From: Flavobacteriales bacterium
Lineage (GTDB): Bacteria; Bacteroidota; Bacteroidia; Flavobacteriales_D; Crocinitomicaceae
DNA length: 64,000 nt
Assembly: GCA_013373595.1 (NCBI GenBank)
Contig: JABXHO010000032.1
Location: 25,063 to 89,062 of the forward strand
Reading direction: 5' to 3'
The translations under genes and the position numbers were made by a program. Under the pieces are notes generated by a model. It worked only from the letters and a program-made list of their open reading frames with translations, ran no database searches and was not told the DNA's origin. Of the stretch, positions 1 through 9,258 are shown one piece after another (the first letter of the stretch is position 1; each line of letters begins with the position of its first letter).

Positions 1-14
1 TCCAAAAGGTGCGA

Positions 15-728
15 TCAATTCTTATTGATGTTTGATGCTCCTGAAGTATTAATGTGTGTAATTACGGGATCACCTTTGTAGTTTAAGGTACTCGCTCCCG
101 AAAGCTCAACGCTCATTGAATTGAGAATTGTTAAGAATGCCGTGCTCGCCCCAGATAGTTTTACATCCAAGGTTTCAATTTCGAATTCGTATTTGCGCAA
201 AGTGCTCGCTCCAGACAAGTCAACAAATGCATCCATTGCGGTTCCATTCACTTTTGCTGTTGAGGCTCCACTCAATTCAATATCTCCTTGTGTTACGTTT
301 ACTTCTCCTTCAAAATTACTCGCTCCACTCATGTCCAAATTAAAGTCGTTCGCTACGAGTGCATTGTTCAACCTCACTCTTGATGCTCCAGAAAGTTCGA
401 AATGATCAAGCTGGGTTGTCGTAATGTGAATTTTAACTGGTTTCTTCGTCGAAATGCGCTTGTTGTGTTGAAAATGAAGCTTCAATTTTCCAGATACTAC
501 CTCTGTTCTGATAAACTCATGTAGGTTTTCTGGAGCTTCCACTTCGAGTAATTCCTGCGTGGGAGAATATGTAACATCTACTTCGAATGCATCTTCTACT
601 TCAACTCGAGTAAAATTGTCTACCGCACGAATTTCTGTGGTAACCGTACTTGAACCTTTTATCTTCTTACAACTGGTGCTTGCAACGGCCACAACAGCCA
701 ATGAAAGAACGAATGCAAACTTTTTCAT
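15..728 (-). CDS. DUF2807 (head GIN domain) lipoprotein
   Basis: Predicted exported lipoprotein of about 237 residues. The chosen start at 728 begins with MKK, a hydrophobic stretch and the lipobox STSC; the frame stays open further upstream but without signal-peptide character. The mature part is a DUF2807 beta-solenoid: the phrase (D/E)LSGAS or close variants recurs six or seven times at roughly 20-residue spacing, as expected for a right-handed parallel beta-helix of the putative autotransporter-adhesin-like family. The function of this family is not established; cell-surface or periplasmic binding is usual guesswork. A paralogue with the same architecture lies at 15750-16478. It is convergent with nothing visible on its left and is followed upstream by the STN-domain gene on the same strand. 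Confidence 0.85.
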   Translation of the reverse strand: MKKFAFVLSLAVVAVASTSCKKIKGSSTVTTEIRAVDNFTRVEVEDAFEVDVTYSPTQELLEVEAPENLHEFIRTEVVSGKLKLHFQHNKRISTKKPVKIHITTTQLDHFELSGASRVRLNNALVANDFNLDMSGASNFEGEVNVTQGDIELSGASTAKVNGTAMDAFVDLSGASTLRKYEFEIETLDVKLSGASTAFLTILNSMSVELSGASTLNYKGDPVITHINTSGASNINKN

Positions 729-855
729 AATGATCTTTTTAATATTTGTATCCTTATGACAGTTCGAAGAATGATTCACCCCTACGTACAAACTATTTTT
801 TTTTGAAAAAATTTAATTCTCCGCAAAAACTGCTGATTCACTGATGTTTCCGTGT

Positions 856-2580
856 CTAGAAAAAGCGCAATGCGAGGTGTCCCCCGGCCCACACTTGCAG
901 GTTGGAATTTCCTGAAGCGTAATCGTAAAAGCTGTACGGCGCAAGTGTATTGAAATCGTTTCCTGGGAAATAAGATGTTTCAGCGACCAAGGCGTTAATA
1001 GACGGTCCAGCCGCGATGGCCATCATCGGAGAAAGCTGCCACTGGAAGGAAGTTGTCAATTTTAACAGGCCGTTTGGTCGAACAATAGCTGATTTCCGCT
1101 GAAGGTGTGATGCTTGAAGATCGAAGAAAATCCGCGTTTTGGGCGAAATTCCTACGGAAGATCCTATTCCATAACCCAATTGGAAAGTAGGATTCGCTCC
1201 TTCAAAGTGAACACCCCACACAAAAGAATTGTAAAACTGATTCACCCCTGTTTTGAATGCCAAATTCGCTTGAAACAATTCGTTGGTAGACAGCTCAACT
1301 TGATGCAATCCCTTTTTGGAATAACTCAAGAATCCGATAGGCACTCCATCAATTTCTTCGCTAAAGTTGAGCAATCCAATTTGAGCACCTTCCACTTTGT
1401 CCGCCATGTTGATGATTCCTGCAACTTGAGCTCCTTCCAACTTACCGTAGGATTTATTGAAAATTCCGCCAATTTGTGCACCTCTTGAGCTTTCGTACGA
1501 GTAATTTCCAATTCCTCCGATTTGGGCGCCAACGAATCCATCAGCAAAATTGATTAATCCTGCCGACTGAGCGCCAATCACTTCACCACTCGTGATGTTT
1601 GTGATGCCGGCGAATTGAGCTCCGTGTACATCGGAATGGTTGATATTGGTAATCCCTGCGAATTGTGCTCCACGCTGGTGTCCGCCCACCTTGTTGAAAA
1701 TGCCAGCCATCTGAAAATAACTGACCGAATCCCAATCGAGGTTAAAGATTCCTCCGATCTCCAAAATCCGAACACCTCCCACAAAACCACCAATGGTATT
1801 AAAGGAGTAATCGACCGTTGTTTTTCCAGTCAATTCACCATTCGATCCGACGTAGGGAACGAGCGAAACTTGGGTCTTGCGTTGTAGTGTCTTCCCGAAG
1901 TTTTTAAACTTGGATTTTCGCTCTTCAGTAAATAAAAATCGTTGAAACCAATTTAATTTTGCGTTTTCCGTTGTGTCAACATCAGTTGAGTCGACCATCA
2001 TCGGAAGTGCTTCCAAAGAAATATTGAAGACGGATGTCCCCGACTGTACCCACTGAATACTCGTATCTCGGTACCCAAATTTCTTTACGGTAATCAATGG
2101 GTTTTCTGTGTTCTTGATCGTCAAATTGTAATACCCATATTCATTGGAACTCGCTGCAGATAGGCTCGTTGAATCGTAAATGGTGGCATACGGAATGGTT
2201 TCCCCCGTTTCCTTGTTCGAGATGTATCCACTCAGAATAACAGACTTCTCATCCGTGGCACTTGCCTCACGCAAAATGATATAGTTTCCGCGCTCTTTGT
2301 ATGAAACTTTACCCAAGAACAGATCGTTCAGAACAGCGCGCGTTGTTTTGTTGGTGTAAGTTCGCGTAAGCTGAATATTCTGATCTATTAAATCTGTCCG
2401 ATACGCAAATTGATATTCACCTTGTTCTTCCATGAGCTGCAAGGTTTCCTTTACGGAAGTTCCATTTAAATCGAGGGTAACTTTTCGTTCCAATGGCGGT
2501 ACAGATTGTTGTGCCCAACCCAAGCTGAACCATCCAATGCAAACAATGCTCGCAAGAACCTTATTGACAACTTTCTCCAT
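856..2580 (-). CDS. STN / carboxypeptidase-like domain protein with surface repeats
   Basis: About 574 residues. I start it at 2580 (MEKVVNKVLAS...), which gives a signal peptide ending near GWAQQ and overlaps the FecR gene by 20 bases. Residues ~34-107 look like a secretin/TonB short N-terminal (STN) domain and ~115-195 like a CarboxypepD_reg-like beta-sandwich (Y-A-T-I, GYRD). From ~270 to ~420 comes a run of about eight repeats of the form GAQ(F/I)(A/G)GI.N, resembling the LA_2272-type surface repeat. The C-terminal ~150 residues end in LRFF and probably form a barrel. STN plus carboxypeptidase-like domains usually head a SusC-like TonB receptor, but no plug or long barrel is present. It is the third gene of the sigma/anti-sigma operon, so it is probably regulated by, or signals to, FecR. 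Confidence 0.75.
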   Translation of the reverse strand: MEKVVNKVLASIVCIGWFSLGWAQQSVPPLERKVTLDLNGTSVKETLQLMEEQGEYQFAYRTDLIDQNIQLTRTYTNKTTRAVLNDLFLGKVSYKERGNYIILREASATDEKSVILSGYISNKETGETIPYATIYDSTSLSAASSNEYGYYNLTIKNTENPLITVKKFGYRDTSIQWVQSGTSVFNISLEALPMMVDSTDVDTTENAKLNWFQRFLFTEERKSKFKNFGKTLQRKTQVSLVPYVGSNGELTGKTTVDYSFNTIGGFVGGVRILEIGGIFNLDWDSVSYFQMAGIFNKVGGHQRGAQFAGITNINHSDVHGAQFAGITNITSGEVIGAQSAGLINFADGFVGAQIGGIGNYSYESSRGAQIGGIFNKSYGKLEGAQVAGIINMADKVEGAQIGLLNFSEEIDGVPIGFLSYSKKGLHQVELSTNELFQANLAFKTGVNQFYNSFVWGVHFEGANPTFQLGYGIGSSVGISPKTRIFFDLQASHLQRKSAIVRPNGLLKLTTSFQWQLSPMMAIAAGPSINALVAETSYFPGNDFNTLAPYSFYDYASGNSNLQVWAGGHLALRFF

Positions 2581-3574
2581 AAATTTCGATTGTTTTTTTG
2601 TTTTGGACAATGTTGATATCCAGCAGTTCTGCAATAATATCAAGAATGGTTGCAAGCGACTCATTTTTGAACGTGACACTCACAGTACACTCCGCCAGCG
2701 CAGGGTTTTTAATTTCAATTTTTCGTTTGAAGAAAGCACCCAATATTTCTGTTGCTTCCGCTAAGCTCGTTCCATCAAATTCGAAAACCACATCTTCTCT
2801 CGCCGAAGGCTCAGCGTATTTCTTAATCACTTTTTGACTCACGAGGTAGAAGGCGCTGTCTCCTTTTTCCAAGGCTTGTTTCTGGCCGTTGATTTTCAAT
2901 TCTACAATCCCTTCATCCACCGAAACTTTCACCGTATCTCCACTATGATCTACATGAAAAATGGTTCCCAAATCGTAGATTTCCAACTCACCCACCATCA
3001 GCACGAAGGGATTTTTTTCGTCGTGAATTACTTCAAAGGTTCCGCTTCCGTCTAAGCTGAGTGATCTGTTTTTCTCATTGAAATCTTTCGGAATGATCAA
3101 TTTACTTCCCGGTTGAAGCATCACCTTGGAGTCATCCTCCAATGTATAATACGCCACCTTATTGGAAGCATAAATGACATTTTCGCGTTCTTCCAATTCC
3201 TTTTCCCTCTCCACCTTCGTATTGTTCGCAACTGGTGGCGTATCATCAGGCGACAAAACTCCTGTTACTACTATCAGCGTAATGATAGCTGCAGCGGCCA
3301 CCGAAACAACAAACAAAGGCTTTCTCCAAAGAGGAGTCACTTTCTGCTCCTTGATTTGGTTTTCAATTACTTTCCACGCGCTACCTTTCGATCCTAGCGT
3401 AAATGGCTGTGAACCATACGTAGTGGCATGCGCTTTTTCAAATTTCAAAAAGTACTCCTTGTTGTCTGGATGCTCATTCTTCCAATCTTCCAGCAGCATT
3501 GCTTGGTCTGGACTCGCCTCGCCATTCAAATAGCTGACGATCAGTGCATCTATGTCTTCTCTCGAATTCAGCAT
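2561..3574 (-). CDS. FecR family anti-sigma factor
   Basis: 337 residues, the usual FecR length. An N-terminal cytoplasmic helical part (residues 1-80) is followed by one transmembrane helix at ~86-108, a FecR beta domain (~140-235; key phrases VAYYTLEDDSKV and LQPGSKL) and a C-terminal DUF4974/STN-like domain (~262-335). Members of this family hold an ECF sigma factor inactive at the inner membrane and release it after a signal from an outer-membrane partner. It overlaps the sigma gene by 7 bases and the STN-protein gene by 20, so the three are translationally coupled. Confidence 0.9.
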   Translation of the reverse strand: MLNSREDIDALIVSYLNGEASPDQAMLLEDWKNEHPDNKEYFLKFEKAHATTYGSQPFTLGSKGSAWKVIENQIKEQKVTPLWRKPLFVVSVAAAAIITLIVVTGVLSPDDTPPVANNTKVEREKELEERENVIYASNKVAYYTLEDDSKVMLQPGSKLIIPKDFNEKNRSLSLDGSGTFEVIHDEKNPFVLMVGELEIYDLGTIFHVDHSGDTVKVSVDEGIVELKINGQKQALEKGDSAFYLVSQKVIKKYAEPSAREDVVFEFDGTSLAEATEILGAFFKRKIEIKNPALAECTVSVTFKNESLATILDIIAELLDINIVQNKKTIEIYGESCQ

Positions 3575-4128
3575 GGCATATTCAATATCAATGTTAATAC
3601 TACAAGTGGGAGGTAGTCTTTCAGTTCTTCTCGCATAATTCGCAATGCCTTTCCCATCTGATTCTCAACCGTTTTGGGTGAGATTTCCAACTCTTCTGCG
3701 ATTTCTTTATACGACAACTGCTCAAATCTACTCAAGCGAAACACCTCTCGACATTTCTCTGGAAGTACCATCATCGCACTGTCAACTCTCCCTTGCAACT
3801 CATTCGTGGTGAGCAAACTACTTGTTTGCACTTCCGACTGCAACGAACTATTTCGTACGGCCTCATCATCACTTTTTGGCATGCGTTGCATTTTCTTTTG
3901 TTCATTGAGACTCATGTTGAAGGTGGAACGAAACAGATACGATCGAATGTTGTCAATTTCCCGAATCGAATCGCGTTTCTCCCATAGCTTGATGAATAGC
4001 TGCTGCACAACGTCTTCAGCAGCATCCTGATCTTTGACAATCGAGAATGCGTAACGACAAAGTTCGTCATAATGTGCCTTGAACAAGGTGTTCAATACAG
4101 TGGTATTCATTTCAACTAGTTGGGTCAT
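3568..4128 (-). CDS. RNA polymerase ECF sigma factor, Bacteroidetes FecI-like family
   Basis: 186 residues. Sigma region 2 is visible at ~18-52 (AHYDELCRYAFSIVKD, DVVQQLFIKLWEKRD) and region 4 at ~118-168 (LPEKCREVFRLSRFEQLSYKEIAEEL, then a typical second helix). This is the pattern of the TIGR02985-type sigma-70 factors that pair with FecR in Bacteroidetes. An alternative ATG lies six codons in (4110). It heads an operon with FecR and the STN-domain protein; the target genes cannot be read from the window. Confidence 0.92.
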   Translation of the reverse strand: MTQLVEMNTTVLNTLFKAHYDELCRYAFSIVKDQDAAEDVVQQLFIKLWEKRDSIREIDNIRSYLFRSTFNMSLNEQKKMQRMPKSDDEAVRNSSLQSEVQTSSLLTTNELQGRVDSAMMVLPEKCREVFRLSRFEQLSYKEIAEELEISPKTVENQMGKALRIMREELKDYLPLVVLTLILNMPC

Positions 4129-4342
4129 TCTTCAATATAAGCGCTCTTGTTTAAGGAAGAGACAGCGCGAAGATAGGGTTACCCCTATGCAAGTGGAAAT
4201 TTTTTTTGAAATGACTAATTGTTTTGATGTTGAACGGTTAACGCGAAGATCATCCGATTGAATAGCATCCCGATTTTGAACCACATCTGAGATAGTGATT
4301 CCCTCGTATTTTCGTTACATTCGGGATTCTAAACGCGTGAAT

Positions 4343-7300
4343 ATGAAATTTAGTCTGATATTTTTTTCGGTTTTTGCCACCACTGTTCTTTTTGGACAAA
4401 CTCCACTTTGGTTGCGTTACCCTTCCATTTCACCAGATGGACAAACGATTGCCTTCAATTACAAAGGCGATATTTATTTGGTCAATTCTAACGGAGGACA
4501 AGCGCGCCCACTAACCACGCATGAAGATCATGACTTCATGCCAACATGGTCTCCTGATGGCAAAACAATCGTGTTCGCTTCTAACAGAAATGGCAATTAC
4601 GACATCTATTCCATGCCCTCGCAGGGAGGAATGGCTACGCGAAAAACCTTCCACTCTGCCAGCGATTATCCATGTTCAGTAGACAAAGACGGGAAAATCT
4701 ACTTTTATTCGAGTCGTTTGGATTCCAAAATGAACAGTCAGTTTCCTTCAGGTTCTTTACCTGAACTCTATGCGATCAATACGGATGGCGAACTGGACCA
4801 GGTATTGACGACTCCCGCAGAATCGGCCGTTTGGAATTCGGATGGCACCCAACTCATCTATCAAGACAAAAAAGGGTATGAAAACCAGTGGAGAAAACAT
4901 CATACCTCATCCGTAACACGCGATATTTGGCTCTACGATCCAGCTACAAAAGAGCATACACAACTAACCGACTTCAACGGAGAAGACCGAAACCCGATAT
5001 GGAATGACGGTGATCAATCTTTCTATTATTTATCCGAAGAATCTGGCAGTTTCAATGTTTGGAAAAAAGATATTTCAGGAGGAAACAAAACGCAAATTAC
5101 TCGCTTCACGAAGCATCCGGTTCGCTTCCTCAGCAGAGCAAACAATGGAACTCTATGCTTCAGCTTTGATGGTGAATTGTATACCATGCAAGCATCCGGA
5201 GAACCCAAAAAACTAGGCGTTTTAATCAACAACGATGATGATTTTAACGTGTCCGAATTGATCAATGTAAAAGGAGAAGTATCCGAAATGGCGCTTTCTC
5301 CCAATGGAAAGGAAATTGCCTTCGTTGCACGCGGAGAAATTTTCGTAACAGCACTCGACTTTTCAGACACAAAACGCATTACCAATACCCCAGAACAAGA
5401 GCGAAACATCAGTTTTAGCCCAGATGGAAGATCTATTCTCTTCGCAGGGGAGCGCAACGAAAGCTGGAACATTTACCGCGTCAACTTAACACGAGACGAG
5501 GAAAAATACTTCTACTCATCCACTGTATTAGAGGAAGAAGAAGTGGTGGTTACCGATCAAGAAACCTTTCAGCCGCACTTCTCACCAGATGGAAAAGAAG
5601 TCGCGTTTTTGGAAGAGCGTGTTATTTTGAAAGTGATCAACCTGGACAGCAAGGAAACACGCACCATTCTCGATAAAAAATACAATTATTCGTACTCGGA
5701 TGGTGATCAATACTATGAATGGTCGCCTGATGGCAAATGGTTTTTAGTTCAGTACTTACCGTATAATCGCTGGAATGGCGACGTAGGATTGGTTTCTGCG
5801 GATGGAAAAGAAATGATCAACCTCACTGAAAGTGGTTACGAATGTTATTCACCCAAGTGGGCGATGGGCGGAGAAGCAATTATCTGGTTTTCGGGTCGTC
5901 ATGGGATGAAAAGTCATGGAAGTTGGGGAACGCAAAGCGATGCTTACGCGATGTTCTTGACGGAAGGCGCATACGAAAAGTTCAAACTGTCTCCTTCTGA
6001 ATTGGCTCAACTTGAAGAAGCTAAAAAAGATGAGTCGAAAGATTCCGAACAAGAAGATTCGAAAAAAGGAAAGAAGGACAAGAAAGATAAATCGGACGAA
6101 GAGAAAATTGAAGTGCTCACCTTCGATTTGGAGCGCGCAAAAGACAGAACGGCACGCTTAACGCTGCACTCATCAAGTTTGAGCGACGCCATTTTAACAA
6201 AAGACGGAAGCAAATTGTACTACCTAAGTGCTTTCGAAAAAGGATTCGATTTATGGGTTCAGGACTTCAAAAAGAATGAAACGAAACTACTCGCCAAGCT
6301 CGGTAATGGCGGAGGACAATTAAAGTTTGACAAAGACGAAGCCAATATCATTGTTATTGGAGGAAGCGGAATCTCCAAAATTGACGTGAACAGTGGACAG
6401 CCGACACCTGTTCAGTACTCGGCAAAAATGGAGTTGAACCAACAGGCGGAATACGAATACATCTACAATCACGCATGGCGTCAAGCATTAAAGAAATTCT
6501 ATGTGAAAGACATGCATGGAGTTGACTGGGAATTCTACAAAACGGAATACGCGAAATTTTTGCCACACATTAACAACGGCGCTGACTTCGCAGAAATGCT
6601 AAGCGAGTTACTCGGTGAGTTGAACGCATCACACACGGGATCAGGTTTTAGATTTAGTAAGAAAAATGGTGATCGCACTTCTTCTTTGGGAATCTATCCT
6701 GATTACGCCTACACGGGGGAAGGAATCAAAGTGAGTGAAATTATCGACAAAAGTCCTTTGCTCGTAGAAGATTCGAAAGCGAAAGACGGTATGATCATCA
6801 TGAAAATCAATGGTGAATCAATCAAAAACTTGCCTCATTACTATGATTTATTGAATCATCAAGCACATGAAAATGTCTTGGTTGACTTCACCGTGGATGG
6901 AAAAGCGTATAGTCAAGTGTTCAAGCCAATTTCGATGCGTACGATGTACAACTTAGCATACGAACGTTATGTGAAAAAGCGTAACGAGCAAGTGGAAGAA
7001 CTCTCTGGAGGAAAAATTGGCTATGTACATGTTCGCGGTATGGATGACGAAAGCTTCCGACAAGTCTATTCAGACGCACTTGGAAAACATGCAGACAAAG
7101 AAGCGTTGATAGTCGACACCCGATTTAATGGTGGCGGTTGGCTTCACGACGATTTGGCTACTTTCCTTGATGGAAAAATGTACGCTACGTTCTTGCCGAG
7201 AGGGCAAAATTTGGGACACGAGCCATTGTCGAAATGGTATCGCCCCTCGGCTGTATTGATTGGTGAAGGAAACTATTCCGACGCGCATGGATTCCCGTTT

Positions 7301-7558
7301 GCGTATCGTGCTTTGGGCATTGGAAAAACAATCGGAATGCCCGTTCCTGGAACCATGACTGCCGTGTGGTGGGAAACACAAATTAACCGAAGTATTTACT
7401 TTGGAATTCCACAAGTGGGAATTCAAGATCTAGACGGTGACTTGCAGGAAAATAAACAGTTCGAGCCAGACATCAAGGTGAAAAATGATTACAAATCGGT
7501 TGCAGAAGGACAAGATAAGCAGTTGGAAGCAGCAGTGAAGGAATTGTTGGGTGAATAG
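4343..7558 (+). CDS. Secreted tricorn-type S41 protease
   Basis: About 1071 residues. The start at 4343 gives a clean signal peptide (MKFSLIFFSVFATTVLFG-Q). Residues ~25-560 carry repeated PD40/WD40-like blades (SPDG, SPNG and WSPDGK motifs) that form the tricorn beta-propellers. A Lys/Asp/Glu-rich linker follows at ~560-590, then the tricorn core, a PDZ-like segment (~800-870) and the S41 catalytic part. Likely active-site residues are the Ser-His of NASHTG (~763), the nucleophile Ser in NYSDAHGF (~979) and the Glu in VWWETQ. Tricorn-family enzymes degrade peptides; here the signal peptide places it outside the cytoplasm. It stands alone between divergent and convergent neighbours. Confidence 0.93.
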   Translation: MKFSLIFFSVFATTVLFGQTPLWLRYPSISPDGQTIAFNYKGDIYLVNSNGGQARPLTTHEDHDFMPTWSPDGKTIVFASNRNGNYDIYSMPSQGGMATRKTFHSASDYPCSVDKDGKIYFYSSRLDSKMNSQFPSGSLPELYAINTDGELDQVLTTPAESAVWNSDGTQLIYQDKKGYENQWRKHHTSSVTRDIWLYDPATKEHTQLTDFNGEDRNPIWNDGDQSFYYLSEESGSFNVWKKDISGGNKTQITRFTKHPVRFLSRANNGTLCFSFDGELYTMQASGEPKKLGVLINNDDDFNVSELINVKGEVSEMALSPNGKEIAFVARGEIFVTALDFSDTKRITNTPEQERNISFSPDGRSILFAGERNESWNIYRVNLTRDEEKYFYSSTVLEEEEVVVTDQETFQPHFSPDGKEVAFLEERVILKVINLDSKETRTILDKKYNYSYSDGDQYYEWSPDGKWFLVQYLPYNRWNGDVGLVSADGKEMINLTESGYECYSPKWAMGGEAIIWFSGRHGMKSHGSWGTQSDAYAMFLTEGAYEKFKLSPSELAQLEEAKKDESKDSEQEDSKKGKKDKKDKSDEEKIEVLTFDLERAKDRTARLTLHSSSLSDAILTKDGSKLYYLSAFEKGFDLWVQDFKKNETKLLAKLGNGGGQLKFDKDEANIIVIGGSGISKIDVNSGQPTPVQYSAKMELNQQAEYEYIYNHAWRQALKKFYVKDMHGVDWEFYKTEYAKFLPHINNGADFAEMLSELLGELNASHTGSGFRFSKKNGDRTSSLGIYPDYAYTGEGIKVSEIIDKSPLLVEDSKAKDGMIIMKINGESIKNLPHYYDLLNHQAHENVLVDFTVDGKAYSQVFKPISMRTMYNLAYERYVKKRNEQVEELSGGKIGYVHVRGMDDESFRQVYSDALGKHADKEALIVDTRFNGGGWLHDDLATFLDGKMYATFLPRGQNLGHEPLSKWYRPSAVLIGEGNYSDAHGFPFAYRALGIGKTIGMPVPGTMTAVWWETQINRSIYFGIPQVGIQDLDGDLQENKQFEPDIKVKNDYKSVAEGQDKQLEAAVKELLGE

Positions 7559-7571
7559 GATTTGATGCTTT

Positions 7572-7593
7572 GGGCTTCGACTGCGCTCAGCCC
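7572..7593. repeat. REP-like palindromic element between convergent genes
   Basis: GGGCTTCG...CTCAGCCC, an imperfect palindrome lying between the tricorn gene and the convergent DUF3995 gene. The same unit in either orientation recurs at 59326-59412 and 62318-62392. It may act as a bidirectional terminator here. Confidence 0.55.
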
Positions 7594-7606
7594 ACGCCCA
7601 TGCTTG

Positions 7607-8044
7607 TTAGATACCGTCCAACAATTGAATAGCGAACCCAGATGCTCCAATTCCTAAGCACAAAGGAGAAAAGAGCGTTGAATCCGCTTTAGCGAAGTCT
7701 GTATTTCTGACCTTTTTGAAGAATCCAACGTAGTTGAAATCCCCAATTGCGCGAAGCAAAAAAATTGATGGAACGAACCACGTCCCGTAGGCAATAACCC
7801 TGTTGGGAAGCGGAATGTGAATGAAACCTCCCTTTAACAGATACAGCAAGCCGAAAAACAATAATCCGAGGGCAACAACCAAGGTCGCAACGGGTGGAAT
7901 GACTTGTTTGTTCAACGTAGCGCCTTCCTTGGTTGGAATCACCTTGTTTATACCGAAGGTTCCTCCGAAAATCCAGTAGAAATGAAAACCGCTCAATACG
8001 GCGAAAACTAAAAACAATAAAACGGATAAAATCGAAACAATCAT
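7607..8044 (-). CDS. DUF3995 family integral membrane protein
   Basis: 145 residues with four predicted transmembrane helices: ~3-25, ~48-68, ~82-100 and a hydrophobic C-terminus. The phrases GFHFYWIFGGTFG, GTWFVPSIFLLRAIGDF and the final SPLCLGIG are characteristic of DUF3995, whose function is unknown. Its ATG overlaps the stop codon of the upstream monooxygenase by four bases (ATGA), so the two are co-translated under the same TetR-type control. Confidence 0.85.
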   Translation of the reverse strand: MIVSILSVLLFLVFAVLSGFHFYWIFGGTFGINKVIPTKEGATLNKQVIPPVATLVVALGLLFFGLLYLLKGGFIHIPLPNRVIAYGTWFVPSIFLLRAIGDFNYVGFFKKVRNTDFAKADSTLFSPLCLGIGASGFAIQLLDGI

Positions 8045-9174
8045 GGGTGTTGAAGTTGAAAAATATAGTCGGTTTGTTTTCTATTGATTGAAGAAGGCAT
8101 CCATCGAATTAGCGCATTGCGTAATCCGTTCAAAACAGGATTAGAAACGTGCGCCATTTTTCCGATTGTCCAACTGGTGTTTACAACCCGATGTGCCTTA
8201 GGAAGACGTAGCTCCTGAAACGTTTCGAAGGCCTTCTGGAGATCAAATTTCTCCATGCATTCCGCCAGAACAAGTGCATCTTCAATTGCTTGACACGCTC
8301 CCTGTCCCATGTTCGGTGTAGTGGCGTGAGCGGCATCTCCCATCAAACAACAATTTCCTTTGAACCATGTTCTTGTTGGTGCCAAATCCGATATTTCTGC
8401 GGTGTTGATCTGAGATTTCGGTGTAGCGTTTATCAATTCGTTTACCACTTCGTGGTAGTTTTCGAAATAGGAACTCAGCTGCTCAATCGAGTACTCACTC
8501 GCATTCTTTTCAAACGATTTCAATGCGTACCAATACGATTTGTTTTTCGCTATTTGTACAAATCCGAAGCGGTCATTTTTGCCCCATGCCTCATTCAGTT
8601 CGTGCTGAAACGCTTTAGGCAAGGTAAAATCTGTGACTCCTCTCCAGCAGATTTGTTTGGCATCTCGAATCGTATTTTCTTCAAAAAGAATGTTTCGAAC
8701 CACCGAGTTCAACCCGTCTGCACCAATCAACACATCCGATTGAACAATTTCCCCATTTTCAAATGTCAATTCATAGGTCGATCCTACCTGTTCAACTTTG
8801 CTTAATCGATGACCCAAATTGACCGTTGTCGACTTCAGCTGGCTGAGAAGAATCGCTTGTAATTTTCCACGGTGAATCGCACTATTGCTCACGTGATGCT
8901 TCTTCTCGAAATAGGACAAATCTACTTTTGAAAGCGGTTTCAGATTCGCTCGGGTGATATTCATTGCGGAAATTCGGTTCCCGTTTGCTTCAATTTCTTC
9001 CCTCAGCCCTAGCTTTTCATACACTTGCATCGCATTGTTCGCTAAAATGATTCCAGCTCCTACGGCCTTAATTTCTTCTGCCTGCTCAAAAACGTATAGG
9101 TCAAATCCTTTCTGTTCGAGTGCAATAGCTGTTGTTAATCCTCCTATTCCTCCTCCGATAATCGCAATTTTCAT
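8041..9174 (-). CDS. FAD-dependent monooxygenase
   Basis: 377 residues, typical of group A flavin monooxygenases (the UbiH / salicylate hydroxylase / TetX-like fold). The dinucleotide motif GGGIGG sits at ~7-12, the IGADGLNS motif (DG motif) mid-protein, and GDAAHATTPNMGQGACQAIEDA marks the FAD ribityl-binding segment. These enzymes use NAD(P)H and O2 to hydroxylate aromatic or polycyclic substrates; the substrate here is unknown. It is divergent from a TetR regulator with palindromic operators between them, the arrangement of an inducible detoxification gene. The DUF3995 membrane protein is co-transcribed. Confidence 0.9.
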   Translation of the reverse strand: MKIAIIGGGIGGLTTAIALEQKGFDLYVFEQAEEIKAVGAGIILANNAMQVYEKLGLREEIEANGNRISAMNITRANLKPLSKVDLSYFEKKHHVSNSAIHRGKLQAILLSQLKSTTVNLGHRLSKVEQVGSTYELTFENGEIVQSDVLIGADGLNSVVRNILFEENTIRDAKQICWRGVTDFTLPKAFQHELNEAWGKNDRFGFVQIAKNKSYWYALKSFEKNASEYSIEQLSSYFENYHEVVNELINATPKSQINTAEISDLAPTRTWFKGNCCLMGDAAHATTPNMGQGACQAIEDALVLAECMEKFDLQKAFETFQELRLPKAHRVVNTSWTIGKMAHVSNPVLNGLRNALIRWMPSSINRKQTDYIFQLQHP

Positions 9175-9192
9175 ATCACATTTATGTTGATT

Positions 9193-9239
9193 TAGTACAA
9201 TTGTACTAATAATAAATTAAACGTAGTACGTTTGTACTA
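9193..9239. promoter_or_regulatory. Two TetR-type operator palindromes in the divergent promoter
   Basis: Site 1, TTAGTACAATTGTACTAA, is a perfect 18-base palindrome (9192-9209). Site 2, TAGTACGTTTGTACTA (9224-9239), keeps both TAGTAC/GTACTA arms. Their centres are 31 bp apart, about three helical turns. TACGTTTG inside site 2 (9227-9234) fits the Bacteroidetes -7 box TAnnTTTG and lies 24 bp before the tetR ATG, so the regulator probably represses itself as well as the monooxygenase operon. Confidence 0.75.
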
Positions 9240-9258
9240 ATTTTTCTATTTTTGGAAC

